Below are positions 1 to 6,049 of a stretch of DNA of 28,099 bases, piece after piece (the first letter of the stretch is position 1; every line of letters starts with the position of its first letter). Where the stretch lies: positions 1-28,099 of IMG/VR virus record IMGVR_UViG_3300025168_000489, one strand, 5' to 3'. Source of the DNA: a virus. The position numbers and the translations under genes are program-made. Under the pieces are notes generated by a model. It was not told the origin of the DNA. It did not search any database and worked only from the letters and a program-made list of their open reading frames with translations.

Positions 1-79
1 ACAAGACCAGATAACTAAGATAGAAAATTATTTAACACCTTTTTATTTAGAAGAGTTAGAGGAAATAAGAAATGAGTAA
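1..79 (+). CDS. C-terminal end of an unidentified protein, truncated by the window edge
   Basis: The frame beginning at base 2 is open from the window edge to a TAA at 77-79 and gives about 25 residues, ending in an acidic helical stretch (EELEEIRNE). The next gene's ATG at 72 overlaps this end, and it has a GAGG-type ribosome binding site inside this frame, which is the usual arrangement in this genome. Too little is visible to name a function. The frame is short enough to be open by chance, so the call rests mainly on the overlap. Confidence 0.5.
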   Translation, partial: QDQITKIENYLTPFYLEELEEIRNE

Positions 80-248
80 ATTAAATTATAAAGAAATAAA
101 ACAACGAATAAATGTTATTGAAGATAGGTATTACAAAGGTTGGAAACAATCTGAAGAATGGTGGAGAGTTACTGGAGATGTAAACTCAACCGATAGAAGA
201 TTATGGACTTACTATCACAACCTATTGAATAGGAGTTGCATAGAATAA
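72..248 (+). CDS. Small hypothetical protein, 58 aa
   Basis: ATG at 72 follows GAGGAAATAAGAA, a fair Shine-Dalgarno match. The 58-residue product (starts MSKLNYKEIKQR) is basic and rich in Trp and Tyr (GWKQSEEWWRVTGD in the middle). It has no signal peptide or membrane segment, and the aromatic residues suggest a compact helical protein. It overlaps the preceding frame by 8 bases, and its own stop codon lies inside the promoter at 236-264. The family is not recognised; small early proteins that act on the host are common at this place in phages, but nothing here shows a function. Confidence 0.6.
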   Translation: MSKLNYKEIKQRINVIEDRYYKGWKQSEEWWRVTGDVNSTDRRLWTYYHNLLNRSCIE

Positions 249-264
249 ATATCTATGGTATAAT
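236..264 (+). promoter_or_regulatory. Sigma70-type promoter, extended -10
   Basis: TTGCAT at 236-241 is followed by a 17-base spacer and TATAAT at 259-264, with TG plus one base directly before the -10 (TGGTATAAT). The design is the same as the promoter at 10550-10578 (TTGCAT, 17 bases, TGn, TATAAT). Transcription would start near 271, just upstream of the small ORFs at 279 and 388. The -35 overlaps the last codons of the 72-248 gene. Confidence 0.75.
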
Positions 265-278
265 AAGGATAGAAAATT

Positions 279-410
279 ATGATAAAAATAAAACAAATAA
301 TTAGAGTACCTTATGTTGTGTTAAATAATTTACTTGACACAAGATATAGGAGAAAGATTATGAAGAAAAATAAAAGGAGAAAGAAAAATGTTTCTGATAG
401 CACATTATAA
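279..410 (+). CDS. Small very basic protein, 43 aa
   Basis: ATG at 279 lies 8 bases after AAGGAT (265-270) and directly downstream of the promoter at 236-264. The 43-residue product has a short hydrophobic N-terminal half and then a dense Lys/Arg patch (RRKIMKKNKRRKKN). Such a peptide could bind nucleic acid or membrane, but no family is recognised. It overlaps the next gene (ATG 388) by 23 bases in another frame, so one of the two may be less important. The Lys-rich stretch coincides with the purine-rich ribosome binding site of the next gene, which could also explain this composition. Confidence 0.45.
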   Translation: MIKIKQIIRVPYVVLNNLLDTRYRRKIMKKNKRRKKNVSDSTL

Positions 411-600
411 ATTTATGTCAAGTAAAAATTTAAATAAATATCAATGGACTGAAAAATTTCCTGTTGACCAATTAGTTGATGATGAAAATAAAGTATTAAC
501 TTTTAAAACTGAGAAGGAAGCAAAGGAGGCAATGGTATCGTGGGGAGTGGATTTATATATAGCCGAGCAGTCCGGTGTAGTGATAGAGAGAATACAATGA
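388..600 (+). CDS. Hypothetical protein, 70 aa
   Basis: ATG at 388 follows AAAAGGAGAAAGAAAA, a strong Shine-Dalgarno sequence. The 70-residue soluble product has a segment like a small alpha/beta fold: FPVDQLVDDENKVLTF, then a charged helix with two KEA repeats, then DLYIAEQSGVVIERIQ. No signal peptide or membrane helix is visible and no family is recognised. Its stop overlaps the ATG at 597 (ATGA), so it is probably translationally coupled to the next membrane peptide. Its position right after an early promoter suggests early expression. Confidence 0.7.
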   Translation: MFLIAHYKFMSSKNLNKYQWTEKFPVDQLVDDENKVLTFKTEKEAKEAMVSWGVDLYIAEQSGVVIERIQ

Positions 601-689
601 TGTGTACACAGTTCACATTATATTTTTTTCTTGGTGGAATTTTAATAGGAATGTTTATAATTTTATTAGCTTATTTATTAGCTAGATAG
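597..689 (+). CDS. Single-pass membrane peptide, 30 aa
   Basis: ATG at 597 overlaps the stop of the preceding gene in an ATGA arrangement. The 30-residue product is almost entirely one hydrophobic helix (FFLGGILIGMFIILLAYLLA) ending in a single Arg. It is too short for the usual ORF cut-off, but the coupled start and the following gene's ribosome binding site right at its stop (TAGGAG) support translation. The function is unknown; it belongs to a run of tiny membrane peptides at this end of the window. Confidence 0.55.
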   Translation: MMCTQFTLYFFLGGILIGMFIILLAYLLAR

Positions 690-697
690 GAGTAACA

Positions 698-925
698 ATG
701 TACGACCCAGTAGTATTAAATATATTAGAAAAGAATGTTAAGGATTTACAAGAACAATTAGTAAATGCTAACAAAAGAATTAAAAGATTAACAGACGAGA
801 ACTATAAGTTAAGAAGAGAAATAGAATTAGTAAAAGATAATGGTAAAAGAATTATCAATGATAAAGGAAGTGCGTGGATAGGAGATGCTGAGATGCCTGA
901 TGCCGGCCATTTAAAGGATGAGTAG
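698..925 (+). CDS. Coiled-coil hypothetical protein, 75 aa
   Basis: ATG at 698 follows TAGGAGTAACA. Residues 8-48 show heptad-like spacing of Leu, Ile and Val among charged residues (ILEKNVKDLQEQL, NANKRIKRLTDE), which suggests a parallel coiled coil; the last 25 residues are polar and acidic. No catalytic motif is visible. It could be a scaffold or a bZIP-like regulator without a clear basic region, but this cannot be decided from sequence. It overlaps the next ORF (ATG 918) by 8 bases. Confidence 0.75.
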   Translation: MYDPVVLNILEKNVKDLQEQLVNANKRIKRLTDENYKLRREIELVKDNGKRIINDKGSAWIGDAEMPDAGHLKDE

Positions 926-1058
926 TGATAGAGATAGGAGATTAAAGGCTACAGGTTCTTGGTTTCAAAATCCAAAGAAAGTTAAATACTTATGGGTAAA
1001 TAATATATTTCCTATATTATTACTTGTAAGTTTATTTATTTTATTATATAATTATTAG
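918..1058 (+). CDS. Single-pass membrane protein, 46 aa
   Basis: ATG at 918 follows AAAGG (913-917) and overlaps the end of the coiled-coil gene. The 46-residue product has a very basic, hydrophilic N-terminus (SSDRDRRLKATGSWFQNPKK) and one C-terminal transmembrane helix (FPILLLVSLFILLYNY). This predicts an inner membrane protein with the basic end in the cytoplasm. No family is recognised. Confidence 0.6.
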   Translation: MSSDRDRRLKATGSWFQNPKKVKYLWVNNIFPILLLVSLFILLYNY

Positions 1059-1068
1059 GAGAATTAAG

Positions 1069-1254
1069 ATGCAGAATCTTTGGGATAAAGATGAGAAGAG
1101 AATGTACAGAAAATTATTTAAAGAATATAAAAGAGAAGGTTGTTCAAATGAAGAGGCAAGTATGTTAGCGAAACAGGATTGTAAAAACAGTATTGGCCTT
1201 GATATTTATTCAGCAGAATTAGTATACAATAAAACTTTAAAAGATTTTGATTGA
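1069..1254 (+). CDS. Small hypothetical protein, 61 aa
   Basis: ATG at 1069 follows TAGGAGAATTAAG, a good ribosome binding site. The 61-residue product is charged and helical (DEKRMYRKLFKEYKREG, then CSNEEASMLAKQDC). The second half resembles a short helix-turn-helix-like arrangement, but it matches no family I can name. The two cysteines (near residues 25 and 37) are too few for a zinc site. It is the last gene before the strong promoter at 1251-1278, whose -35 overlaps its last codons. Confidence 0.7.
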   Translation: MQNLWDKDEKRMYRKLFKEYKREGCSNEEASMLAKQDCKNSIGLDIYSAELVYNKTLKDFD

Positions 1255-1278
1255 CATTATGAAAAAAGTTATTATAAT
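1251..1278 (+). promoter_or_regulatory. Perfect-consensus sigma70 promoter for the replication block
   Basis: TTGACA at 1251-1256, a 16-base spacer, then TATAAT at 1273-1278. Both hexamers are exact consensus and the surrounding DNA is extremely A+T rich. Start of transcription near 1285 would give a leader of about 130 bases before the small ORF at 1418 and the primase-helicase at 1495. Confidence 0.8.
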
Positions 1279-1405
1279 AATTAAATATATATATAATATA
1301 ATTAATAATTATTTATTAAAATATATAATAAATATATTTATATTATTAATATCCTTATGGGTATTATATATATTTATTATGATGATATATTATACATTTA
1401 AATAA
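1259..1405 (+). CDS. Doubtful small membrane ORF, 48 aa
   Basis: An ATG at 1259 opens a 48-residue frame made almost only of Ile, Tyr, Leu, Lys and Asn, with a likely membrane helix (IFILLISLWVLYIFIMM). There is no clear ribosome binding site, and the ATG lies between the -35 and -10 boxes of the promoter at 1251-1278, so transcripts from that promoter would lack its start. The composition is also what translation of nearly pure A+T DNA would give. It may be real when read from an upstream transcript, but it is more likely leader DNA. Confidence 0.25.
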   Translation: MKKVIIIIKYIYNIINNYLLKYIINIFILLISLWVLYIFIMMIYYTFK

Positions 1406-1417
1406 AGGAATAAAAAT

Positions 1418-1495
1418 ATGTGGTTAGAAGTATTAATAATATACACAGTAATATATACCTTCATAGGTTTAAGTAACTCAGTAGGTATGATGTAA
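1418..1495 (+). CDS. Leader-like membrane peptide, 25 aa, coupled to primase-helicase
   Basis: ATG at 1418 follows AAAGGAA (1404-1410) with good spacing. The 25-residue product is hydrophobic (MWLEVLIIYTVIYTFIGL then SNSVGMM). Its TAA shares its last A with the ATG of the primase-helicase gene (TAATG at 1493-1497). The primase-helicase start has no strong ribosome binding site of its own, so this peptide probably delivers ribosomes to it by termination-reinitiation. Whether the peptide has a function of its own is unknown. Confidence 0.55.
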   Translation: MWLEVLIIYTVIYTFIGLSNSVGMM

Positions 1496-3132
1496 TGCAA
1501 AGTAAATGGATAAGCAGAGGTGAATGCCCTTCATGTAAGTCGAGTAAGGGATATAACATACATGTTGATGGGCATGCCTTCTGTTTTTCCTGTCAGAAAA
1601 GATTTAACAATACAGGAGAGGCAAGAATGCAAACCAAAATAGTAGATATACAAAATAAAATTTCAAGTACTGGTGAGTACGGAAGTATTAATGATAGGAG
1701 GATATCAGAACAAACTGCTAAAAAATATAGAACAAGAATAAGAACAGATGGTTCTATAATTTCACATCACTATTACGAATACTATAATGCTGAAGGTAGC
1801 CATGTTGCTACCAAGGTACGACAGGTAGAAGGAAAAAGAATGTGGTCTCAAGGAGATATGGGGGATGCCTTACTATTTGGCCAGAATTTATTTAAGTCCG
1901 GTGGTAAATATATTACCATTGTTGAAGGAGAGGTAGATGCAATGTCTGCCTACGAAATGTTAGGTAGTAAGTGGGCAGTAGTATCAATAAAGAATGGAGT
2001 TCAAAGTGCTGTACAGAATTGTAAACAACACCTTGAATATCTAAATACTTTTGAGAATGTGGTGGTTTGTTTTGACAATGACAAGCCAGGGATTGAGTCC
2101 TCTCAAAAGGTTGCTCAATTATTTGAACCTAACAAGTGTAAGATTGTAAGACTAGACCACAAAGATGCAAATGAATATCATAAGCTAGGTAAGTCCAAAG
2201 ACTTTGTGCAAGACTGGTGGAGTGCAGAATCATATACACCGGCAGGTATATTAAACTTATCTAGACTAGGAGAATCATTATATGATGAGAAGGATTGTGA
2301 GACTATACCTTATCCTTGGAGTGTTATGAATGAAAAAACATATGGTATGAGAACAGGAGAATTAGTAACCTTTACATCTGGGGCAGGTATGGGTAAGTCT
2401 TCTATCATGCGTGAGTTAATGCATCACATACTTAGAAACTCTAATGATAACATAGGTATACTAGCACTAGAAGAGAGTACAAAGAACACTGCATTTAATA
2501 TTATGTCAGTAGAAGCAAATCAAAGATTGTATATCAAAGAGATAAGAAATAAATTCTCAAGAGAACAATTAAATAAATGGCAAGAAGATACAGTAGGTTC
2601 TGGTAGGTTTTTTGCCTTTGACCATTTTGGTTCTATAGGTAATGATGAGATACTATCTAGAATTAGATACATGGCAAAGTCTTTAGATTGTAAGTGGATA
2701 TTCTTAGACCATCTATCTATCTTAGTTAGTGGTCAAGATGATGGAGATGAGAGAAAATCTATTGATGTATTGATGACTAAGTTACGTTCACTAGTAGAAG
2801 AAACTAATGTAGGTCTTCTCTTAGTATCACATCTGCGTAGACCTTCAGGAGATTTAGGCCATGAGAATGGTAAGGAAGTAACTCTATCACATCTAAGAGG
2901 TAGTGCTTCTATTGCACATCTATCTGATAGTGTGATAGCATTAGAAAGAAATCAACAGGCAGAAGATGATGTGCTTGCTTGTACAACAACGATTCGTATT
3001 CTAAAGAATAGATATACAGGAGAGACCGGTGTATGTTCTTACTTGCATTATGATAAAAACTCTGGTAGAATGTCACAAATAGACAATCCTTTTGAAAATG
3101 ATTTAGAAGGAACAACAGGAGTACAATTATGA
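1495..3132 (+). CDS. T7 gp4-type bifunctional primase-helicase
   Basis: This 545-residue protein primes lagging-strand synthesis and unwinds the replication fork. The N-terminal zinc-binding domain has CPSC (Cys11, Cys14) and CFSC (Cys30, Cys33). A TOPRIM primase core follows, with VEGEVDAM (Glu144-Asp148) and FDNDKPG (Asp194, Asp196). The C-terminal RecA-like hexameric helicase has Walker A SGAGMGKSS (295-303), a Walker B-like IFLDHLS (402-408), LVSHLRRP (443-450) and the NRYTGETG motif with its arginine near the C-terminus. Length and order match T7 gp4 (566 aa). It starts the replication block after the promoter at 1251-1278 and overlaps the next gene by 4 bases. Confidence 0.95.
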   Translation: MQSKWISRGECPSCKSSKGYNIHVDGHAFCFSCQKRFNNTGEARMQTKIVDIQNKISSTGEYGSINDRRISEQTAKKYRTRIRTDGSIISHHYYEYYNAEGSHVATKVRQVEGKRMWSQGDMGDALLFGQNLFKSGGKYITIVEGEVDAMSAYEMLGSKWAVVSIKNGVQSAVQNCKQHLEYLNTFENVVVCFDNDKPGIESSQKVAQLFEPNKCKIVRLDHKDANEYHKLGKSKDFVQDWWSAESYTPAGILNLSRLGESLYDEKDCETIPYPWSVMNEKTYGMRTGELVTFTSGAGMGKSSIMRELMHHILRNSNDNIGILALEESTKNTAFNIMSVEANQRLYIKEIRNKFSREQLNKWQEDTVGSGRFFAFDHFGSIGNDEILSRIRYMAKSLDCKWIFLDHLSILVSGQDDGDERKSIDVLMTKLRSLVEETNVGLLLVSHLRRPSGDLGHENGKEVTLSHLRGSASIAHLSDSVIALERNQQAEDDVLACTTTIRILKNRYTGETGVCSYLHYDKNSGRMSQIDNPFENDLEGTTGVQL

Positions 3133-3449
3133 AATGTTATAATTGTCAAACAGAATTAATATGGGGTGGTGACCACGACTCTGAAGATGATGAGGAACAT
3201 GCTATTGTTAGTAACTTATCTTGTCCTCAATGTGGTGCTTTTCATTTAGTTTATTGGGGTCATAAAGGAGAAGAAGAAGATAAACAACTTTGGATAAAAG
3301 GTTATAAAGAGTGGTTAGATAACAAAAAAGAAATGCCAGAAATGTGGGAGCATTATTGTGATACAGAAAAAAGTATGATGGAAGTAGGTAAAGGTGAGCC
3401 TTGTAATTGGTGTGGAAAGGAGGAGAAAGATTGTGAAAGTTGTTCTTGA
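3129..3449 (+). CDS. Zinc-ribbon protein of unknown role, 106 aa
   Basis: The ATG overlaps the primase-helicase stop (ATGA). The protein holds two cysteine sets: CYNC at residues 3-6 with CPQC in the middle, forming one likely four-Cys zinc ribbon, and a C-terminal CNWC followed by two more Cys. In between is an acidic stretch (GGDHDSEDDEEHA) and a Trp-rich region. It lies between primase-helicase and DNA polymerase and overlaps the polymerase start by 17 bases, so a replication accessory or nucleic-acid-binding role is reasonable but unproven. The family is not recognised beyond the zinc ribbon pattern. Confidence 0.8.
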   Translation: MKCYNCQTELIWGGDHDSEDDEEHAIVSNLSCPQCGAFHLVYWGHKGEEEDKQLWIKGYKEWLDNKKEMPEMWEHYCDTEKSMMEVGKGEPCNWCGKEEKDCESCS

Positions 3450-5079
3450 TATAGAAACAGATGGTTTTAATCCTAGTAAGATACATTGTATTGTAGCAAA
3501 GAATATAGATACTAATTTAGTTACTATATTTGACCCAGATACTTTATATAGCTTTAATAGTTGGGCTAATACAGTTGATAAATTTATTATGCATAATGGT
3601 TTATCTTTTGATGCACCAGTTCTTAATAGATTGTTAGGTACAGGAATAACACCAAATAAAATAATAGATACATTAATTTTGTCACAGTTATTTAATCCTA
3701 TCAGAGAAAAAGGACATAGTCTTAGAGCATGGGGAGAAAAACTAAGCATGCTTAAAGGTGGAGAAGATGTAAACTTTTCTAAGTATGATTTTAATATGTT
3801 AAAGTATTGCAAACAAGATGTAGAAATAACTCATGCTGTTTATAAAGAATTAATTAAAGAGAGCACTGGGTTTTCACAGGAGTGTTCAGACCTTGAACAT
3901 AATATAAGATTAATACTAGACCAACAGGAGAAGAATGGTTTTGCTTTTGACATGAAGAAAGCTCAACAGTTATTAGCAATATTAAAAGAAGACATCTATG
4001 ATTTAGAACAATGGTCACTGGAAGAGTTTGACCCTACTGTTATAGAGATGAAGACGAAGACAAAAGAAATTCCTTTTAACATTGGCTCTCGTCAGCAGAT
4101 AGCAGACAGGCTAATGAAGAAAGGTTGGAAGCCTAAACAGTTTACAGATAAAAAGAATATTATTATTAATGAAGCTGTTTTAAAAACAATTAAAGAGCCA
4201 GAGTTAAAACTTACTGCAGAAAGATTCTCAAAGTATTTTTTACTACAGAAGAGAGCAGTAATGGTTGAGTCTTGGATTGATGCTTGCGATAATAATAACA
4301 GGGTACATGGTAAGGTAATGACACTACGTACTATTACAGGTCGCATGGCACATAACTCACCTAACATGGCACAAGTACCGGCTGTATACTCACCATATGG
4401 TAAGGACTGCAGAGGGTTATGGACTATATCAGACCCTATGAAATATAAATTAGTAGGTACTGATGCTAGTGGTTTAGAGTTACGTTGTCTTGCTCACTAT
4501 CTTAATGATACAACTTATACTGATGAGATATTGAATGGAGATATACATACAAAGAACATGGAGCTAGCAGGCTTAGCAAATAGAGACCAGGCAAAGACAT
4601 TTATATATGCCTTTCTTTATGGTGCTGGTTCAGAGAAAATAGGTAAGATAGTAGGAGCTGGAAAAGAGAAAGGAGATATTTTAATAAAAAGATTTCTATC
4701 TAACTTACCCTCATTAAAAAGACTAAGAGAACAAGTAGAAAAAGTAAGTAGAAGAGGTAAGATAAAAGCTATTGATGGAAGATACTTAAAAGTTAGAAGT
4801 CCACACTCAGCATTAAATACTCTTCTGCAAGGAGCAGGTGCTATTGTTTGTAAGCAGTGGTTGTTACATATTATAACAAGAGTATATAATAAAAAACTTG
4901 ATGCAAAATTAGTAGCTTCTGTTCATGATGAGTATCAATTTGAAGTGGCTAACAAAGATGTAAATGAATTTTGTAGTATCACTAAGATTGCTATGAAAGA
5001 AACTGAGAAGACATTGAAGTTAAGATGTCCTTTAGATAATGATTACAAGGTAGGAGTAACATGGGCAGAAACACATTAG
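3433..5079 (+). CDS. T7-type family A DNA polymerase with 3'-5' exonuclease
   Basis: Replicative polymerase. The start is taken as GTG at 3433 because AAAGGAGGAG sits 8-9 bases before it and the product then begins directly with the exonuclease motif; an in-frame ATG at 3394 has no good site. This gives 548 aa. Exonuclease motifs are DIETDG (6-11), HNGLSFD (54-60) and YCKQDVEIT (125-133). Polymerase motifs are DASGLELR (344-351), RDQAKTFIYAFLYGAG (384-399) and HDE (498-500). The tyrosine in the O-helix matches the T7 residue linked to weak ddNTP discrimination. It is about 150 residues shorter than T7 gp5 (704 aa); the thumb region lacks the stretch corresponding to the T7 thioredoxin-binding loop. 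Confidence 0.95.
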   Translation: MKVVLDIETDGFNPSKIHCIVAKNIDTNLVTIFDPDTLYSFNSWANTVDKFIMHNGLSFDAPVLNRLLGTGITPNKIIDTLILSQLFNPIREKGHSLRAWGEKLSMLKGGEDVNFSKYDFNMLKYCKQDVEITHAVYKELIKESTGFSQECSDLEHNIRLILDQQEKNGFAFDMKKAQQLLAILKEDIYDLEQWSLEEFDPTVIEMKTKTKEIPFNIGSRQQIADRLMKKGWKPKQFTDKKNIIINEAVLKTIKEPELKLTAERFSKYFLLQKRAVMVESWIDACDNNNRVHGKVMTLRTITGRMAHNSPNMAQVPAVYSPYGKDCRGLWTISDPMKYKLVGTDASGLELRCLAHYLNDTTYTDEILNGDIHTKNMELAGLANRDQAKTFIYAFLYGAGSEKIGKIVGAGKEKGDILIKRFLSNLPSLKRLREQVEKVSRRGKIKAIDGRYLKVRSPHSALNTLLQGAGAIVCKQWLLHIITRVYNKKLDAKLVASVHDEYQFEVANKDVNEFCSITKIAMKETEKTLKLRCPLDNDYKVGVTWAETH

Positions 5080-5492
5080 AACCAAAGACAGAAGATAGAA
5101 AGAAGTTTGATTTAGATTTACAGTATGGTCAAGTAAAAGAAAAGATTGTTGCTGACATGCTACAAGATAAGAAGATAGAAGTAAAATCTGAAAGAGGTAT
5201 GTGGTTAAGGACAGGTAACATTGCGATTGAATATGAAAGCTATGGTAAACCTAGTGGTATTAACGCAACCAAAGCAGACTACTGGTTTCATAATCTATGT
5301 GTGGGAGACCAAGTATATGGCACACTAGTATTTGAAACTAAGATGTTAAAGAGAATTGTTAATACATCTATCAATGAGAATCAAGTTAGAAGTGTATCTG
5401 GTGGAGACCATAATGCAAGTAAGATGTATCTAATGAATATACAGAAACTTTTTTCTCAAAATATAATAAATAAAAGTGTTGACAATGCATAG
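5061..5492 (+). CDS. Putative PD-(D/E)XK endonuclease, 143 aa
   Basis: ATG at 5061 follows TAGGAGTAAC and overlaps the polymerase end by 19 bases. The core has a helix with YGQVKEKIVADML, then EVKSERG (Glu40-x-Lys42) followed by TGNIAIEYES, a strand-turn-strand order typical of the PD-(D/E)XK fold, and then GKPSGINATKADYWFH, a region that in such phage nucleases holds conserved polar residues. It is not a clear match to T7 endonuclease I. Its position after the polymerase fits resolution of branched DNA or degradation of host DNA. The nuclease fold is fairly likely; the precise role is inferred. Confidence 0.7.
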   Translation: MGRNTLEPKTEDRKKFDLDLQYGQVKEKIVADMLQDKKIEVKSERGMWLRTGNIAIEYESYGKPSGINATKADYWFHNLCVGDQVYGTLVFETKMLKRIVNTSINENQVRSVSGGDHNASKMYLMNIQKLFSQNIINKSVDNA

Positions 5493-5508
5493 TAAAATAT
5501 GCTATAAT
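5479..5508 (+). promoter_or_regulatory. Perfect-consensus sigma70 promoter for the ssDNA-binding protein
   Basis: TTGACA at 5479-5484, an 18-base spacer, then TATAAT at 5503-5508 with an extended TGC before it. Start of transcription near 5515 leaves a short leader carrying AAAAGGAG just before the ATG at 5537. The -35 overlaps the last codons of the nuclease gene. Confidence 0.8.
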
Positions 5509-5536
5509 ATAATTTTATCAATCAAAAGGAGTACAC

Positions 5537-5998
5537 ATGAGTGTAATTAGTGGAACAGCTTATTGGGCTAGCTTACAAAGTCCAAACACAAAGTTCGAAC
5601 CTAGCTGGCAAATTGAAGTATGTAATTTAGATGCTGAAAATAAAGCTATAGCAGAAAAAGATAATCTTACTATTAAGTATGATGATGTTAAAGGTGATTA
5701 TGTTTCTATCAAAAGAAAAGTTAAAAGAAAAGATGGTAATAATAATCAACCTCCTATAGTTGTTGATGCTCAAAAAAGACCTATGTTAGATTTAATAGCT
5801 AATGGTTCTAAAGTTAATGTACTATACAGTACGTTTGAGTGGAAGTATGCCGGTAAACAAGGAGTGTCTGCAGACCTAAAGAAAGTTCAGGTTGTAGAAT
5901 TAATTCCTTACGAAGAGAAAGAAGACTTTGATGAAATACCTGATGGTTATACATCTGCAGATGAAGCAGGTGCAGAAAAAATTCCTTTTGCCTCTTAA
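5537..5998 (+). CDS. Single-stranded DNA-binding protein, T7 gp2.5-like role
   Basis: The 153-residue protein begins MSVISGTAYWASLQSPNTKF and continues with SWQIEVCNLD and KRKVKRKDGNNNQPP. These are features of phage ssDNA-binding proteins found beside T7-type polymerases: an OB-like beta domain rich in aromatic and basic residues, then FEWKYAGKQG, and an acidic C-terminal tail (YEEKEDFDEIPDGYTSADEAG). The acidic tail would contact polymerase and helicase, as in T7 gp2.5. It has its own strong promoter at 5479-5508 and a strong ribosome binding site, consistent with the high copy number such a protein needs. The gene is followed by the hairpin at 6009-6040. Confidence 0.85.
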   Translation: MSVISGTAYWASLQSPNTKFEPSWQIEVCNLDAENKAIAEKDNLTIKYDDVKGDYVSIKRKVKRKDGNNNQPPIVVDAQKRPMLDLIANGSKVNVLYSTFEWKYAGKQGVSADLKKVQVVELIPYEEKEDFDEIPDGYTSADEAGAEKIPFAS

Positions 5999-6008
5999 CT
6001 AAAGGATA

Positions 6009-6040
6009 GTGGGAGACTGTTTGGCTGAGCAGTCTCTCAC
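6009..6040 (+). terminator. 11-bp hairpin: weak terminator or split ribosome binding site
   Basis: Bases 6009-6019 pair with 6030-6040 through 11 consecutive pairs, one of them G-U, around a 10-base loop. The sequence after it, ATTTTATATATG, is a poor U-tract, so it may be only a partial terminator behind the ssDNA-binding protein gene. The exonuclease ATG at 6050 has no Shine-Dalgarno sequence next to it. AAAGGA at 6001-6006 lies just before the hairpin, and folding would reduce its distance to the ATG from 43 to about 11 bases. Confidence 0.6.
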
Positions 6041-6049
6041 ATTTTATAT

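Noticed and set aside
334-364. TTGACA at 334-339 as another promoter
   Set aside because: The best -10 candidate (TTATGA or TATGAA at 358-364) matches poorly and lies over the next gene's ribosome binding site region.
2909-3812. Reverse-strand ORFs at 2909-3115, 3208-3486 and 3315-3812
   Set aside because: They lie opposite well-supported replication genes, lack ribosome binding sites and have compositions typical of antisense frames.
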